Assembly (NCBI GenBank): GCA_002499545.1
Contig: DAME01000002.1
Span: 1 to 64,000, forward strand
Direction of reading: 5' to 3'
DNA from: Euryarchaeota archaeon UBA88
Lineage (GTDB): Archaea > Thermoplasmatota > Poseidoniia > Poseidoniales > Poseidoniaceae
Length of the DNA: 64,000 nt
Below are positions 53,334-62,514 of this stretch, one piece after another. Position 1 is the stretch's first letter; each line of letters starts with the position of its first letter. The notes under the pieces were generated by a model. That model searched no databases and was not told where the DNA came from. It saw only the letters and a list, made by a program, of their open reading frames with translations. Both the position numbers and the translations under genes were made by a program.

Positions 53334-54605
53334 TCATTCATCGATTAAAGAATCCAAATCAGGGGCGCTTGGAACCGAAGACGGAGGACCGTGCTTTGGA
53401 GCCCCTGCTTTCGGCTTGTATGATGAAAGGAATTCCGACAGAGAAACTGAACCATCTCCATCAGCGTCAGCTTGTCGATGAAGACTTGTTGCTTCTTCAA
53501 TGGTCACACCAATCGCTTCAGCTAATTCTTCAATTGAGAGTTGGTCGCTTCCATCAGTATCAGCTGCTTGGAACTTGGTCGAAAGAGCCTCAATTTGAGA
53601 TTCCAATTCGCGCTTGTTTTGTTCTCTTTCAGCTGAAGAAGAAACGGAGAAACTGCATACGTGCATAATCGGGTCCCCCGCAGAAAGTTCAGCAGAATAC
53701 TCGCGGTCCGATCCCTCTGAACTAACGATGACTTGGAACTTTGTAGGGTCCTTCGAACGTCGCTTCTTCTGCTTCTTGTAGTAGTGGACATAGACTTGGA
53801 ATTGGCCAGAAGGCGCAGTTCCTTCGGGCCAAAATACATTCTCGACCGGTTTACGAGTTTCTGCACGAACGTTTGCATCAACGTCAAGTTCTCCACCGCA
53901 CTTCGAAATTTTGTTTCCACCGTGAATTCTCTCACCAGAGGGGCACACGATGTGCAGATCAAGGTCGTTGTAATTGTTCCACATGAGCGAAACTTGTACG
54001 TCTGAAGACTTAGCACCTTCACGTGATAAACGAGCTTTCAATTCTTTTATTGCTCCAGAATTGGCTTCAGATGCTTCAACACTTTCTCTCTGTGATGCTG
54101 CAATTTCAGCGAGTCGAGCCTCTTCAGCAGCGAGGAAATCTGCTTGTCGACGGGCCTCTCGTTCTGCTGCCAATCGAATCTCTTCATTCTCTCTTCGCAG
54201 TGATTCGACTTCTTGGTCTTGGACCTGTTGAAGTTTTTCAGCCTTCAATCGTGCTTCTTCGAGTGCTGCGAGACGGGCTTGTTCTGCGATAGCGAGGCGT
54301 TCTTGTTCTGCGCGAGCCTGTGACTGAGCAGCTGCATCACGTGCATACCTGTCAGCGTCATCGACTGCGATTCGTTCTTGGAGCGCTTGTTGGCGACGAC
54401 GTCGACGCTCAACAATGGCCAATTTACGGTCAATTTCTTGTTTTGCGTTGCCGAAACTTGGTGTGTCATCTGCGTATTGCAATCCCTCAGCAGTCATGCC
54501 TTGGCGCATTGAAACCGATACATCTGGACGACTAAAAATGTACCAAACTCCGAGCGAGAATCCTCCACCGAGGGTGACAGCCAAACCAATGGATGTTGGG
54601 TCCAT
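53334..54605 (-). CDS. Membrane-anchored coiled-coil protein with DUF2135-like and EF-hand domains
   Basis: The 423-residue protein has a short N-terminal hydrophobic anchor (about 5-26, IGLAVTLGGGFSLGVWYIF). A long charged coiled coil follows (about 50-190, rich in R, E, Q and A). Next is a beta-rich domain with VSLMWNNYNDLDLHIVCPSG and APSGQFQVYVHYYKK, which resembles the DUF2135/YfaP family. The C-terminal part holds EF-hand loops DTDGSDQLSIEE (with D at the usual Gly position) and DADGDGSVSLSE (canonical), then a Pro-rich tail. It may sense calcium and clamp a partner; function unknown. Confidence 0.7.
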   Translation of the reverse strand: MDPTSIGLAVTLGGGFSLGVWYIFSRPDVSVSMRQGMTAEGLQYADDTPSFGNAKQEIDRKLAIVERRRRRQQALQERIAVDDADRYARDAAAQSQARAEQERLAIAEQARLAALEEARLKAEKLQQVQDQEVESLRRENEEIRLAAEREARRQADFLAAEEARLAEIAASQRESVEASEANSGAIKELKARLSREGAKSSDVQVSLMWNNYNDLDLHIVCPSGERIHGGNKISKCGGELDVDANVRAETRKPVENVFWPEGTAPSGQFQVYVHYYKKQKKRRSKDPTKFQVIVSSEGSDREYSAELSAGDPIMHVCSFSVSSSAEREQNKRELESQIEALSTKFQAADTDGSDQLSIEELAEAIGVTIEEATSLHRQADADGDGSVSLSEFLSSYKPKAGAPKHGPPSSVPSAPDLDSLIDE

Positions 54606-54670
54606 GAACCACCCATGGGGTCCACCTCTATTTTATCATTGGTCGGAAATGCAGGGATTCGCATGTGGAA

Positions 54671-57139
54671 TCATTGCGATAAATCCTTGATTTTTTCAAC
54701 CAAATCCATTTTCCGAAGTCTCCAAACACCAAACGGCGTCATGGCTACTGCGATAAGAATCACACCCGACATGAGTTGCCATGCGACGCTGGGTACAATG
54801 GTCACAGGTACAAAGAACTGCCATGAAGAAATCGAAGCTGCGAAGGCAACTGCTCCACCGTATGCAAACAAGACTCCGACAAGACCTCCAACAATTCCGA
54901 TGAGTAGGCTCTCGAACAGAAGCATCATTCCAAGACTCCGCGTTGATGCACCGAGAACTCGTAACGTAGCTAATTCAAAATCACGTTCTGCGATGTTCAT
55001 GACCATGGTGTTGAACATGACCACGACGGTGAACAGAAGCCCGAGATACATCATCGTCTGGAAAATTTGGGTCTGCTGGTCCAGTAGACTGTTGATTCCA
55101 TCTAGAAGCGTTTGACGCTCAACCACACCTGTCGAAACTTCACCCAGGGCTGAGTCGATTTCCACACCTTCCGGGAATTGTAAATATATCGAAGTCGCAT
55201 TAACGCCAAGGATTTCGCTTAGATCTCCGCGAATGAAGTACATTGTTCGGGCAAGTTCTGCTGTCGAAGTCCCGACGATTTCTACCTCTTGTGAAGCGCC
55301 GTTAATCTGTACTGCGTGCTTTTCTCCGACCGCCCATCCGAGGAAGTTCATACTTCCCTCTTCCATCATCACTTGAGGTACTGCCATGTTGCCCGTGGGG
55401 GCCTGCCCGTCCAGAAGCGATACTGCACGCATACCACTCTGGAATGAATCAAGGCCTACTAGAGTGAATGTTCGTTCGATGTCGTCCGCATCAGCAACGG
55501 TTCCAAGCGGCATTTCAATGAGTATTTCGTACGTGACAGAATTGTCAATCGCCCAATCTACAACGGGCTGTTCTCCATCTGGCATGATGTAGACTTGCGC
55601 ATCCCATGATTGGTCGCTTTCAAGACCACCAACCATGGAATCTTGTAATCCCGCTGACATCATTTGAATCGAACCGAACAACATCAGGGAAATTCCGACT
55701 GCGACAAATGTCATCGTGAGACGGACGGGTTTGCGAACACTGGAACGAATTGAGAGACCGAGCGTTGAAGGCATCCATGAGGTCAGTTTTCGAAGAATGT
55801 TTGAGCCCACGCGCATTTCATTTTGACCGCTTAGAACCTCCAGTGGGTCAAGACGGCTCGCCTTCCAAGCTGGGAATGCACCAGAAAGGAACACGACGAA
55901 CATGGTTGAGCCAATAACGCTGAAGTAAATCGAAGACGGAACGGTTCGCTCAACAATTGGCATACCGATGAGGTCTTGGTAGAAATCCAGCATTTGGTTC
56001 ATACCCCACGGTCCTGCAGCAGCTCCAAGCGCACATCCCATGCCTCCAATCGCCAGAGGCGCTACCAGATAGCCGGTCATGAGTGAGGTGCGATCGACTC
56101 CAAGAGTTCGCAGTACTGCGATTTCCTTTGATTGACTTTGAACCAATCGTTGAAGACTCAAAACGATGGTAATGGAGGCAATAGATGCAATCATCACGGT
56201 GAAGGGAACGGTTGTTCGCTTAGTCCCTTCCAAATCTTGTCGCATGACTTCTACCGGTTCATTTTGCCCTCGATCGCGAACTCGTGCATCCAATTCAGTT
56301 GATTCGAGTGAAGCAACAACAACCTCTTTCACAGCATCGATTTCAGTTCCTTCGTACGCCTGTGTATCGGGCAGGTCATAGGAAGGAGTGCCAGTGACAT
56401 CCAAAATAATCGTGTTACTGGAACCAACTGCATCACCGGTGAGACGAGCCATGCCGGTTTCGGAAAGATAACCGACAACGTACGTGCCGGATTCAGGTGG
56501 AAATAAGGTGCCTTCTGGAGCCATGATTACGTGCATTGGATGGTAGCCTGTGCCGACGACTGTGAAAGCAGCACTCGCATTTCCAGCACCAATAGTGACA
56601 GTATCCCCAATTTCTATTTCAAGAGCTTTGGTCACGTGAGCATCGATGACAATTTCATCGGCGGCAACTGCGACGCGACCCTCTGCATGTCCTTCTGGCA
56701 TCCACACTTTGTCTGCATTTGCATCCGCAGGTATGCCGTGCCAAAGAGAATTGATGATGTGTTCACCTGACTCGTTGGTATGGAACAATGCTCCTTGGGT
56801 TATGGTGCGACCTTCACACGAGTCGAGTGCAAACGATGCCTCGATGAGAGATGCCCGTGCAGATTCCAAAGATTCACAAAAAGTGTCGACTTGATTTGAA
56901 GTCCACACAGTGCTTCGATTATCAATCCAAATATCGCCAAGGTTGGAACCCGCATCGTTGTCATCGTGCATGGCGTCATACATGCCTCCAAGGTTGTGTG
57001 CATAGCCTCCAAACGTAATACCTGCAAAAACGCCTACAAATACCATCAAAACAACTGCAAAAAGCCGTAATTTGGTCCGCCAAAGGCTGCGAGCCAAGCG
57101 TTTGTTGAGTAATTTCGACATCACAAACACCACAATCAT
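54671..57139 (-). CDS. FtsX/MacB-type ABC transporter permease
   Basis: The 822-residue protein has two FtsX-type membrane halves, each with a large extracytoplasmic domain. The first helix is at about 28-47 (FAVVLMVFVGVFAGITFGG), and the FtsX motif region is IASIASITIVLSLQRLVQSQ. The second half ends with IAVAMTPFGVWRLRKMDLVE. With the neighbouring ATPase it forms an exporter or mechanotransmitter for lipoproteins, peptides or antibiotics. Its ATG overlaps the ATPase stop by four bases; the ATG at 57121 is an alternative. Confidence 0.88.
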   Translation of the reverse strand: MIVVFVMSKLLNKRLARSLWRTKLRLFAVVLMVFVGVFAGITFGGYAHNLGGMYDAMHDDNDAGSNLGDIWIDNRSTVWTSNQVDTFCESLESARASLIEASFALDSCEGRTITQGALFHTNESGEHIINSLWHGIPADANADKVWMPEGHAEGRVAVAADEIVIDAHVTKALEIEIGDTVTIGAGNASAAFTVVGTGYHPMHVIMAPEGTLFPPESGTYVVGYLSETGMARLTGDAVGSSNTIILDVTGTPSYDLPDTQAYEGTEIDAVKEVVVASLESTELDARVRDRGQNEPVEVMRQDLEGTKRTTVPFTVMIASIASITIVLSLQRLVQSQSKEIAVLRTLGVDRTSLMTGYLVAPLAIGGMGCALGAAAGPWGMNQMLDFYQDLIGMPIVERTVPSSIYFSVIGSTMFVVFLSGAFPAWKASRLDPLEVLSGQNEMRVGSNILRKLTSWMPSTLGLSIRSSVRKPVRLTMTFVAVGISLMLFGSIQMMSAGLQDSMVGGLESDQSWDAQVYIMPDGEQPVVDWAIDNSVTYEILIEMPLGTVADADDIERTFTLVGLDSFQSGMRAVSLLDGQAPTGNMAVPQVMMEEGSMNFLGWAVGEKHAVQINGASQEVEIVGTSTAELARTMYFIRGDLSEILGVNATSIYLQFPEGVEIDSALGEVSTGVVERQTLLDGINSLLDQQTQIFQTMMYLGLLFTVVVMFNTMVMNIAERDFELATLRVLGASTRSLGMMLLFESLLIGIVGGLVGVLFAYGGAVAFAASISSWQFFVPVTIVPSVAWQLMSGVILIAVAMTPFGVWRLRKMDLVEKIKDLSQ

Positions 57140-57840
57140 TCATTTCCATCTGAAGATTCAATGTGCTCATCAGATACAATTCGACCACTGTCGATGCGAA
57201 TCACGCGAGTTGCAAAACGAGTTAGTCCTTCATCGTGAGTAACAAAGACCGCGGTGATGTTTTCTTGTTGGCATGCTTTCACCAAGGCTTGCATAACTTT
57301 GTTCGAGGTCTCGGTATCGAGATTACCCGTAAGTTCATCTCCGAGAAGAAGAGTTGGTCGCTTTGCTATGCTTCGGGCAATTGCCACACGCTGCTGCTGA
57401 CCTCCACTGATTTCTCCAGGAAATCGGTCAACCTCGGATTCAAGCCCGACCAACTTAAGCAGTTCTTTTGCCCGATTGGCATCTTTCTTTCCAGCGAGTT
57501 CTTGAATTAAGAAAATGTTTTCAAGCACCGTAAGGTCCTGAAGCAGGTTGAAAAATTGAAACACATACCCAATGTTTTCTCTTCGGAAAGAAGTCATCAT
57601 TTCTGAGTTCTTTCGAGGAACTTCACCCCCGTTGAACACGTAAGTGCCGTCTGTCGGACTATCCAAGGCCGACAAGCAGTTCAAAAGCGTGGTTTTTCCC
57701 GAGCCAGAGGGGCCAAGCAAGATGACACGTTCACCCTCGTGGATTTCGAGATTCACGCCATCAAGCGCCTTTACAACACCTGCTGGAGTCTCATAGTACC
57801 TTTGTAAACCGGTGATTTCAATCATCGCAGTCTCATTCAT
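57136..57840 (-). CDS. ABC transporter ATPase (LolD/MacB type)
   Basis: The 234-residue ATPase has Walker A GPSGSGKTTLL, signature ISGGQQQRVAIARSIAKRP and Walker B LLLGDELTGNLD, where the usual DEPT is DELT. The segment VFQFFNLLQDLTVLENIFL is typical of LolD/MacB-family ATPases. It drives the FtsX-like permease encoded next. The ATG at 57840 has a TATA-like element about 27 bases upstream, suggesting a leaderless transcript. Confidence 0.92.
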   Translation of the reverse strand: MNETAMIEITGLQRYYETPAGVVKALDGVNLEIHEGERVILLGPSGSGKTTLLNCLSALDSPTDGTYVFNGGEVPRKNSEMMTSFRRENIGYVFQFFNLLQDLTVLENIFLIQELAGKKDANRAKELLKLVGLESEVDRFPGEISGGQQQRVAIARSIAKRPTLLLGDELTGNLDTETSNKVMQALVKACQQENITAVFVTHDEGLTRFATRVIRIDSGRIVSDEHIESSDGNE

Positions 57841-57862
57841 GAATCCCGTAATTTTCGATGCT

Positions 57863-57871
57863 CTTTATACA
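57863..57871 (-). promoter_or_regulatory. TATA-like element for the ABC operon
   Basis: On the minus strand GTATAAAGA lies about 27 bases before the ATG of the ABC ATPase gene. This is the expected distance for a TATA box of a leaderless archaeal transcript. Confidence 0.55.
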
Positions 57872-57896
57872 TTCTGTCATGCTGATGTAGAATCAA

Positions 57897-57917
57897 CCTC
57901 GATACTCAAAATCGGGG
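57897..57917. promoter_or_regulatory. Inverted repeat upstream of the Bat-type regulator
   Basis: CCTCGAT (57897-57903) and ATCGGGG (57911-57917) can pair with one G-T wobble across a 7-base spacer. The site sits between the divergent ABC operon and regulator gene, so it could be an operator bound by the regulator to control both directions. Confidence 0.4.
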
Positions 57918-57946
57918 ATTTGAAATTTTACCGGCTTCAAAGTTAA

Positions 57947-58612
57947 ATGTCATTAGAAAAAGTACTCATCATGAGGGAGATTCAACTTCGTTGGAATGCC
58001 GACACTGTTGCATCTTCGGCATATGCTCCAATCGCTAAAATCGCCCATTCTCTGGAAGTTGTCGGGCACCTAGACCTCGATGAAAACGGAATCAGGCAAC
58101 TGATTCGTCCCGATTTCTGTGAAGGAATGGGCCCGGAGGATTTGAATGAAGTTCCGTTTTTAAACGTCGATCCGGCATTCCAAGACCAAAAAAACGGCTA
58201 TATTGTGGTGTGGAATTCTCACCCACTCACTCTAGCAGGACTTCAATTTTCAAACATCCACATCCTACCGCCTTACACGTACGGCGGTGAAGGAATTAGC
58301 CTTACCGTTCGTGGTGTTCCCGAGGGAATCTCTGAATTCCTCAAAATTTGCCGCCTCATGCTACCACCTGATGTAGTCAAAGTGGTCGAGATGGGAGATA
58401 ATCGCACTGCTGTCGAAAGTATTCTAACGCCGCGACAGATAGAATGCATCAAAATGGCCACTTCGACAGGTTATTACGACCTTCCAAAGAAAATCAAATT
58501 ACGGGAACTTTCTGAATTAATCGACATCCCTCGCTCGACCTTACAAGAGCACTTGAACCGGGCTGAAATCGCTATGATGAAGTGGGCAAGTCAACAATTA
58601 GACGATGAATAG
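57947..58612 (+). CDS. Bacterio-opsin-activator-type HTH regulator
   Basis: The 221-residue protein has a C-terminal HTH_10 domain: LTPRQIECIKMATSTGYYDL and LRELSELIDIPRSTLQEHLN. The N-terminal 150 residues form a sensor-like domain of the kind found in Bat family regulators. It lacks the PAS/GAF domains of haloarchaeal Bat. A TATA-like AAATTTTA lies near 57923-57930. It is divergent from the ABC exporter, which it may regulate (inference). Confidence 0.85.
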   Translation: MSLEKVLIMREIQLRWNADTVASSAYAPIAKIAHSLEVVGHLDLDENGIRQLIRPDFCEGMGPEDLNEVPFLNVDPAFQDQKNGYIVVWNSHPLTLAGLQFSNIHILPPYTYGGEGISLTVRGVPEGISEFLKICRLMLPPDVVKVVEMGDNRTAVESILTPRQIECIKMATSTGYYDLPKKIKLRELSELIDIPRSTLQEHLNRAEIAMMKWASQQLDDE

Positions 58613-58652
58613 CATTGCAAAACCTTGAGAACAGGAATGACTTGGCACACCC

Positions 58653-59450
58653 ATGGACAAGTCTGACAGGATTGATACATTGTTGCCGAACGGGCGCGGT
58701 GTGTGGATCCCAATTGACCACGGTGCCTCTGATTACCCTGTCGAGGGTTTGATAGACACCGAAGCAACCATCCGCTCGCTTATTGCAGCAGGCGTCGATG
58801 TAATTCTCGCTCAGAAAGGAGTGGTGTCACATTACGGTCATCTGTGTGAGGGCTCCAAGACGAACATGGTCGTTCACCTTTCAGTGTCGACCAGGCATGC
58901 TGGCCCAGATGCATCGAACAAGGTGCTGGTTGGAAATGCTGACGAGGTGATTGCTCGAGGAGGGATGGGTGTCTCGTGCCAAGTCAACATGGGTAGTCCA
59001 AATGAAGCCACGATGGTGGAACGAATGGGAAGCGTCAGTCGTGATGCTTTCATGCACGGCCTTCCGATGTTTGGAATGGTCTATGCACGGGGTGAACACC
59101 TTTCAGTCATGCCCAGCGATACAACCAATGCGAATGCTCATGCCGTTCGCCTCGCCTTTGAACTCGGCTGCGATGCTGCCAAAACTACGTGGACTGGGGA
59201 CAAAGAGAGTTTCCAAAAAGTCACATCTGCAGTTCCAATTCCAGTATTGGTTGCAGGGGGTCCATCATCAGGAAATTCAAGAGAAATACTGAGTATGGTT
59301 CGCATGGCACTTGACGCCGGCGCTTCTGGAATCTGCATGGGGCGGCAAGTATTCGGTCATCCGGAGATTGAAGCAATAGCGCGTGCTCTGGTAATGCTGG
59401 TTCACCAAAACGCTTCAGTTGAACAAGCACTTGAAGCGTGTAAACTGTGA
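58653..59450 (+). CDS. aroA': ADTH synthase (2-amino-3,7-dideoxy-D-threo-hept-6-ulosonate synthase)
   Basis: The 265-residue class I aldolase-like enzyme makes the first ring precursor of the archaeal shikimate route from aspartate semialdehyde and a deoxy-ketohexose phosphate. Signatures are WIPIDHGASDYPVEGL, ILAQKGVVSHYGH, AAKTTWTGDK (with the Schiff-base Lys) and VLVAGGPSSGNSREILSMV. It is often misnamed fructose-bisphosphate aldolase; the neighbouring DHQ synthase II and aromatic genes settle the role. It overlaps no gene and begins the operon. Confidence 0.88.
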   Translation: MDKSDRIDTLLPNGRGVWIPIDHGASDYPVEGLIDTEATIRSLIAAGVDVILAQKGVVSHYGHLCEGSKTNMVVHLSVSTRHAGPDASNKVLVGNADEVIARGGMGVSCQVNMGSPNEATMVERMGSVSRDAFMHGLPMFGMVYARGEHLSVMPSDTTNANAHAVRLAFELGCDAAKTTWTGDKESFQKVTSAVPIPVLVAGGPSSGNSREILSMVRMALDAGASGICMGRQVFGHPEIEAIARALVMLVHQNASVEQALEACKL

Positions 59451-59458
59451 GGGATTTG

Positions 59459-60487
59459 ATGGAAGTTTGGCTCGACAGTCGTAATTCTATAGATTCACAC
59501 CTTGATGCACAAACCCTGTTCGACCGGACACTGTATTCGGAAAATATCGAACTTCCAAAGGGGAGTTATGCTCTCAAAGGCGACCATCTCATGATGTCAT
59601 CTGCCATCATTGGCAGTCGTATCACCATCGAAAATCAAGCCAGTCAAGACAAAGCCCGTTCATTGATTGGAAGCGTTGAGTGGTTGATCGTGGAGTTCAC
59701 CGATTGGGCCATGATTCCAATAGAGAACATGGTGGCAGCAATCCAACAAACCCCCACCAAAATTGCTGCTGTGATCACGCAACCCGAACAAGCGCAGGGC
59801 GCGGCTTTCGCCCTCGAAAAAGGCGTAGATGCCCTCATTATTCAACCGAAAAAGGAACTCATGGAAGCTGCTTCAATTGTGAAATCTCAACGATTGGAGC
59901 GGGTGAAGGAACGAGCTCTTCCTGCCTCAGATTCACCACTTCAGGGAGTCTCTACACTCACCATCACCTCTGTTGAGGACGGTGGAATCGCTGAACGGTA
60001 TTGCATTGACATGACGCGATTACTCTCACCAGGAGAAGGATTACTTACCGGCTCAATTGCCTCGAGTTTGGTGCTCATTCACGGAGAAACACTGGATTCA
60101 GAATTCGTCCCAGCACGTCCGTTTCGAGTCAATGCTGGCCCTCCAAATGCCTACGTGAAAATGGCTGACGGTACCACCAAATATCTCGCTGGACTTTCAA
60201 CTGGAGATGAGGTTTTGCTTGTGTCAAAGAACGGCACCCAACGCAGTGCCACGATTGGTAGACTCAAAATTGAAACCCGACCAATGGTTTTGATAAAGTG
60301 GCTCGACGGCAATAATAAAGAAGGTTGCATGTTCATGCAACAGGCAGAGACGGTACGCGTCATCGGCCTTGACTCTGTCCCCCTGTCAATCACAACGGTG
60401 AAACCGGGCGACGAAATTCTTGGTTGGTGCGATTCGGAAGCGAGGCACATCGGTGCTCCGATTTCGAGTGCAGTCTCCGAGCGGTGA
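59459..60487 (+). CDS. aroB': 3-dehydroquinate synthase II
   Basis: The 342-residue NAD-dependent enzyme converts ADTH to 3-dehydroquinate (archaeal type, unrelated to bacterial AroB). Family segments include VEWLIVEFTDWAMIPIENMV, GEGLLTGSIASSLVLIHGET, ARPFRVNAGPPNAYVKMADG and TVKPGDEILGW. The ATG at 59459 has GAGGG upstream at proper spacing and is preferred to the GTG at 59447, which overlaps the aroA' stop. Confidence 0.92.
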   Translation: MEVWLDSRNSIDSHLDAQTLFDRTLYSENIELPKGSYALKGDHLMMSSAIIGSRITIENQASQDKARSLIGSVEWLIVEFTDWAMIPIENMVAAIQQTPTKIAAVITQPEQAQGAAFALEKGVDALIIQPKKELMEAASIVKSQRLERVKERALPASDSPLQGVSTLTITSVEDGGIAERYCIDMTRLLSPGEGLLTGSIASSLVLIHGETLDSEFVPARPFRVNAGPPNAYVKMADGTTKYLAGLSTGDEVLLVSKNGTQRSATIGRLKIETRPMVLIKWLDGNNKEGCMFMQQAETVRVIGLDSVPLSITTVKPGDEILGWCDSEARHIGAPISSAVSER

Positions 60488-60491
60488 GATA

Positions 60492-61385
60492 ATGGCGGTA
60501 CTCGGTTCCGGAAAAGCTCACGGTGCCTGCAGTTTGTTGCATGCAGCCGGCCTTGGGTACGGTGCCAGCATGGCACTCGACCTCCCTGTGGCCGTTCGGT
60601 TGCTCGACAAGCCAAGTAAGCGGCCGGTCAAGGACCCTGATGGACTGCTACCAGAAATTCTCAATGCGTGGCAATCCAAAGGCTTGTCTTTACCTTCTGG
60701 CAAAGAAATTGGGGACCTTCACTGGGCTACTTTAAGCAAAGTCCCTCCACGTCAAGGGCTGAAATCGAGTGCCGCCATAGCCGTTGCTGCACTTCGAGCA
60801 CTCGCTCATGCAACTGAAACAGAAGTCAGTGACTTTGACTTCGTCGAAATGGCGGCGCAGGCTCAAATTAATGCAGGAATCTCCTTGACGGGTTCCATCG
60901 ATGATGCATGGGCATGTCTCAAACCCGGATGGAAACTTATCGATCCGCAGGCAGAAACTATCGAAGAAGGAGTGCTGTTCCAAGGCGATGGACCTAGTAG
61001 CGAGGATTGGGTGGTGATTATTGCATGCAGAGGCGAGCGAAAGAAACGTCCGGAACTCGAGGATTTTGTACTTCACGGTGCGTCGTTTCAAAAGGCACTT
61101 GAAGCACTCCAAGAATTCAATGAATTGGTCGCTCTTACTTGGAATGGACGTGCAACTGTAGCGGTTCTCAACGATATAGAGGGTCGAAAACTCACCAACG
61201 ATGCAATCCTCAATGGCGCTCGTTCTGCTGGGATCACTGGATCTGGAAATGCGATTGTCATCGTGGCGCCAAAGGTCAGCGCTCCTACCTGTGACCGCCT
61301 GCGCCGTTACCTTGAGAACTCTAAAAGTGTAGAACAGGTCATTGAGACGTCGTTTCTCAACGATGAAAGTGCCGAAGAAGAGTGA
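60492..61385 (+). CDS. aroK: Archaeal (GHMP-type) shikimate kinase
   Basis: The 297-residue GHMP kinase phosphorylates shikimate. The ATP-binding motif is GLKSSAAIAVAALRAL, and SLTGSIDDAWAC and SAGITGSGNAIVIVAP mark the GHMP family. The ATG at 60492 gives MAVLGSGKAHGACSLLHA, the typical start; GGTGAG lies upstream. It begins 4 bases after the stop of aroB'. Archaeal shikimate kinase is unrelated to bacterial AroK. Confidence 0.92.
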   Translation: MAVLGSGKAHGACSLLHAAGLGYGASMALDLPVAVRLLDKPSKRPVKDPDGLLPEILNAWQSKGLSLPSGKEIGDLHWATLSKVPPRQGLKSSAAIAVAALRALAHATETEVSDFDFVEMAAQAQINAGISLTGSIDDAWACLKPGWKLIDPQAETIEEGVLFQGDGPSSEDWVVIIACRGERKKRPELEDFVLHGASFQKALEALQEFNELVALTWNGRATVAVLNDIEGRKLTNDAILNGARSAGITGSGNAIVIVAPKVSAPTCDRLRRYLENSKSVEQVIETSFLNDESAEEE

Positions 61386-61431
61386 GCACACACATTCTTG
61401 AAGGAACGGCTGTTCGATTCAATCGATTGGC

Positions 61432-62514
61432 ATGAACATGCACCTCGGCGAACACGTTCGCTTAACCCTCTTTGGCACCAGTCACGGTCCTCGTGTGGGC
61501 GCCTACCTCAACGGTGTACCGGCTGGGCTAATCGTCGATAAAGATGCAATCGTTCGTGCGATGAACAGCCGAAGACCCGGTGGGCGTTACGCCAGCAAAC
61601 GCAAGGAAGAGGACGTTGTTCACATTTTGAGTGGTGTAGAGAATGGGGTCACCAATGGACAGGAGATTGAACTCTCAATCGATAACAATGATGTCAAATC
61701 CAGGGACTACAGTTTCCTTCCTGACCACCCTCGCCCAGGCCATCAAGACATGGTAATGCACAAGCGAACCAACGGTGAGGCTGACCTTCGCGGTGGTGGG
61801 ACTTCCAGTGCTCGACTCACCGCAGCATTGGTCGCATCAGCTGCGTTTCTCTCTCCTTTGATCAACACGCTTGGCATATCGGTCGAAGCCCAGGTCGGCG
61901 TAATCGGTGATGTTCGAGCTAAGCCAATGGATGAATGCCCTCCGCGATGGGAAACTGAAGCATGCCAAGAAATGCGATGCAGAGACCCTGATGCAGCACG
62001 TGCGATGGTCCAGTGTGTCAAACAACACAAAACGGCTGCTAATTCGATTGGAAGTCGAGTCGACCTTCAGATATCCGGAGCACCTCTGGGAATCGGCGAA
62101 CCTTGGTTTGACGGTATGGAGCCCGCTTTAGCAAAAGCCATGATGTCGATTCCTGCAGCCCGAGGCGTTGAATTCGGCAGAGGTTTCAGCAGTGTTGGAA
62201 TGACAGGATTGCAGCACAATGACCCTTGGGGAGGTACGGCAGACAAACCCGTTCTTCAAGGCGACAAGCCAGATGGAGTCCTCGCTGGATTGACCACTGG
62301 TGCCGTGATTCGGTGTTCCGTCGCTTTCAAACCACCCTCCAGCATTGCATCTTCTCAACAAACCCTCAACTTGTCGACCAATACCGTCGAACCATTGGTC
62401 GTTGGCGGTCGTCACGACCCGGTGCTGGGCCCAAGAGCAGTTGCAGTCGTGGAAGCCATGGCAATCTTGGTGTTAACCGATTTAGCAGTACGCGGAGGTT
62501 TCATCGATGCGTGA
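61432..62514 (+). CDS. aroC: Chorismate synthase
   Basis: The 360-residue FMN-dependent enzyme makes chorismate. Family signatures are GTSHGPRVGAYLNGVPAGL, NSRRPGGRYASKRKEEDVVH, FLPDHPRPGHQD, RGGGTSSARLTAALVASAA and GRGFSSVGMTG. The second ATG (61438) is a possible start. It overlaps the aspartate kinase start by eight bases. Confidence 0.96.
   Translation: MNMHLGEHVRLTLFGTSHGPRVGAYLNGVPAGLIVDKDAIVRAMNSRRPGGRYASKRKEEDVVHILSGVENGVTNGQEIELSIDNNDVKSRDYSFLPDHPRPGHQDMVMHKRTNGEADLRGGGTSSARLTAALVASAAFLSPLINTLGISVEAQVGVIGDVRAKPMDECPPRWETEACQEMRCRDPDAARAMVQCVKQHKTAANSIGSRVDLQISGAPLGIGEPWFDGMEPALAKAMMSIPAARGVEFGRGFSSVGMTGLQHNDPWGGTADKPVLQGDKPDGVLAGLTTGAVIRCSVAFKPPSSIASSQQTLNLSTNTVEPLVVGGRHDPVLGPRAVAVVEAMAILVLTDLAVRGGFIDA

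Noticed and set aside
58653..59450. Fructose-bisphosphate aldolase
   Set aside because: The fold is shared, but the aromatic operon context and residues point to ADTH synthase.
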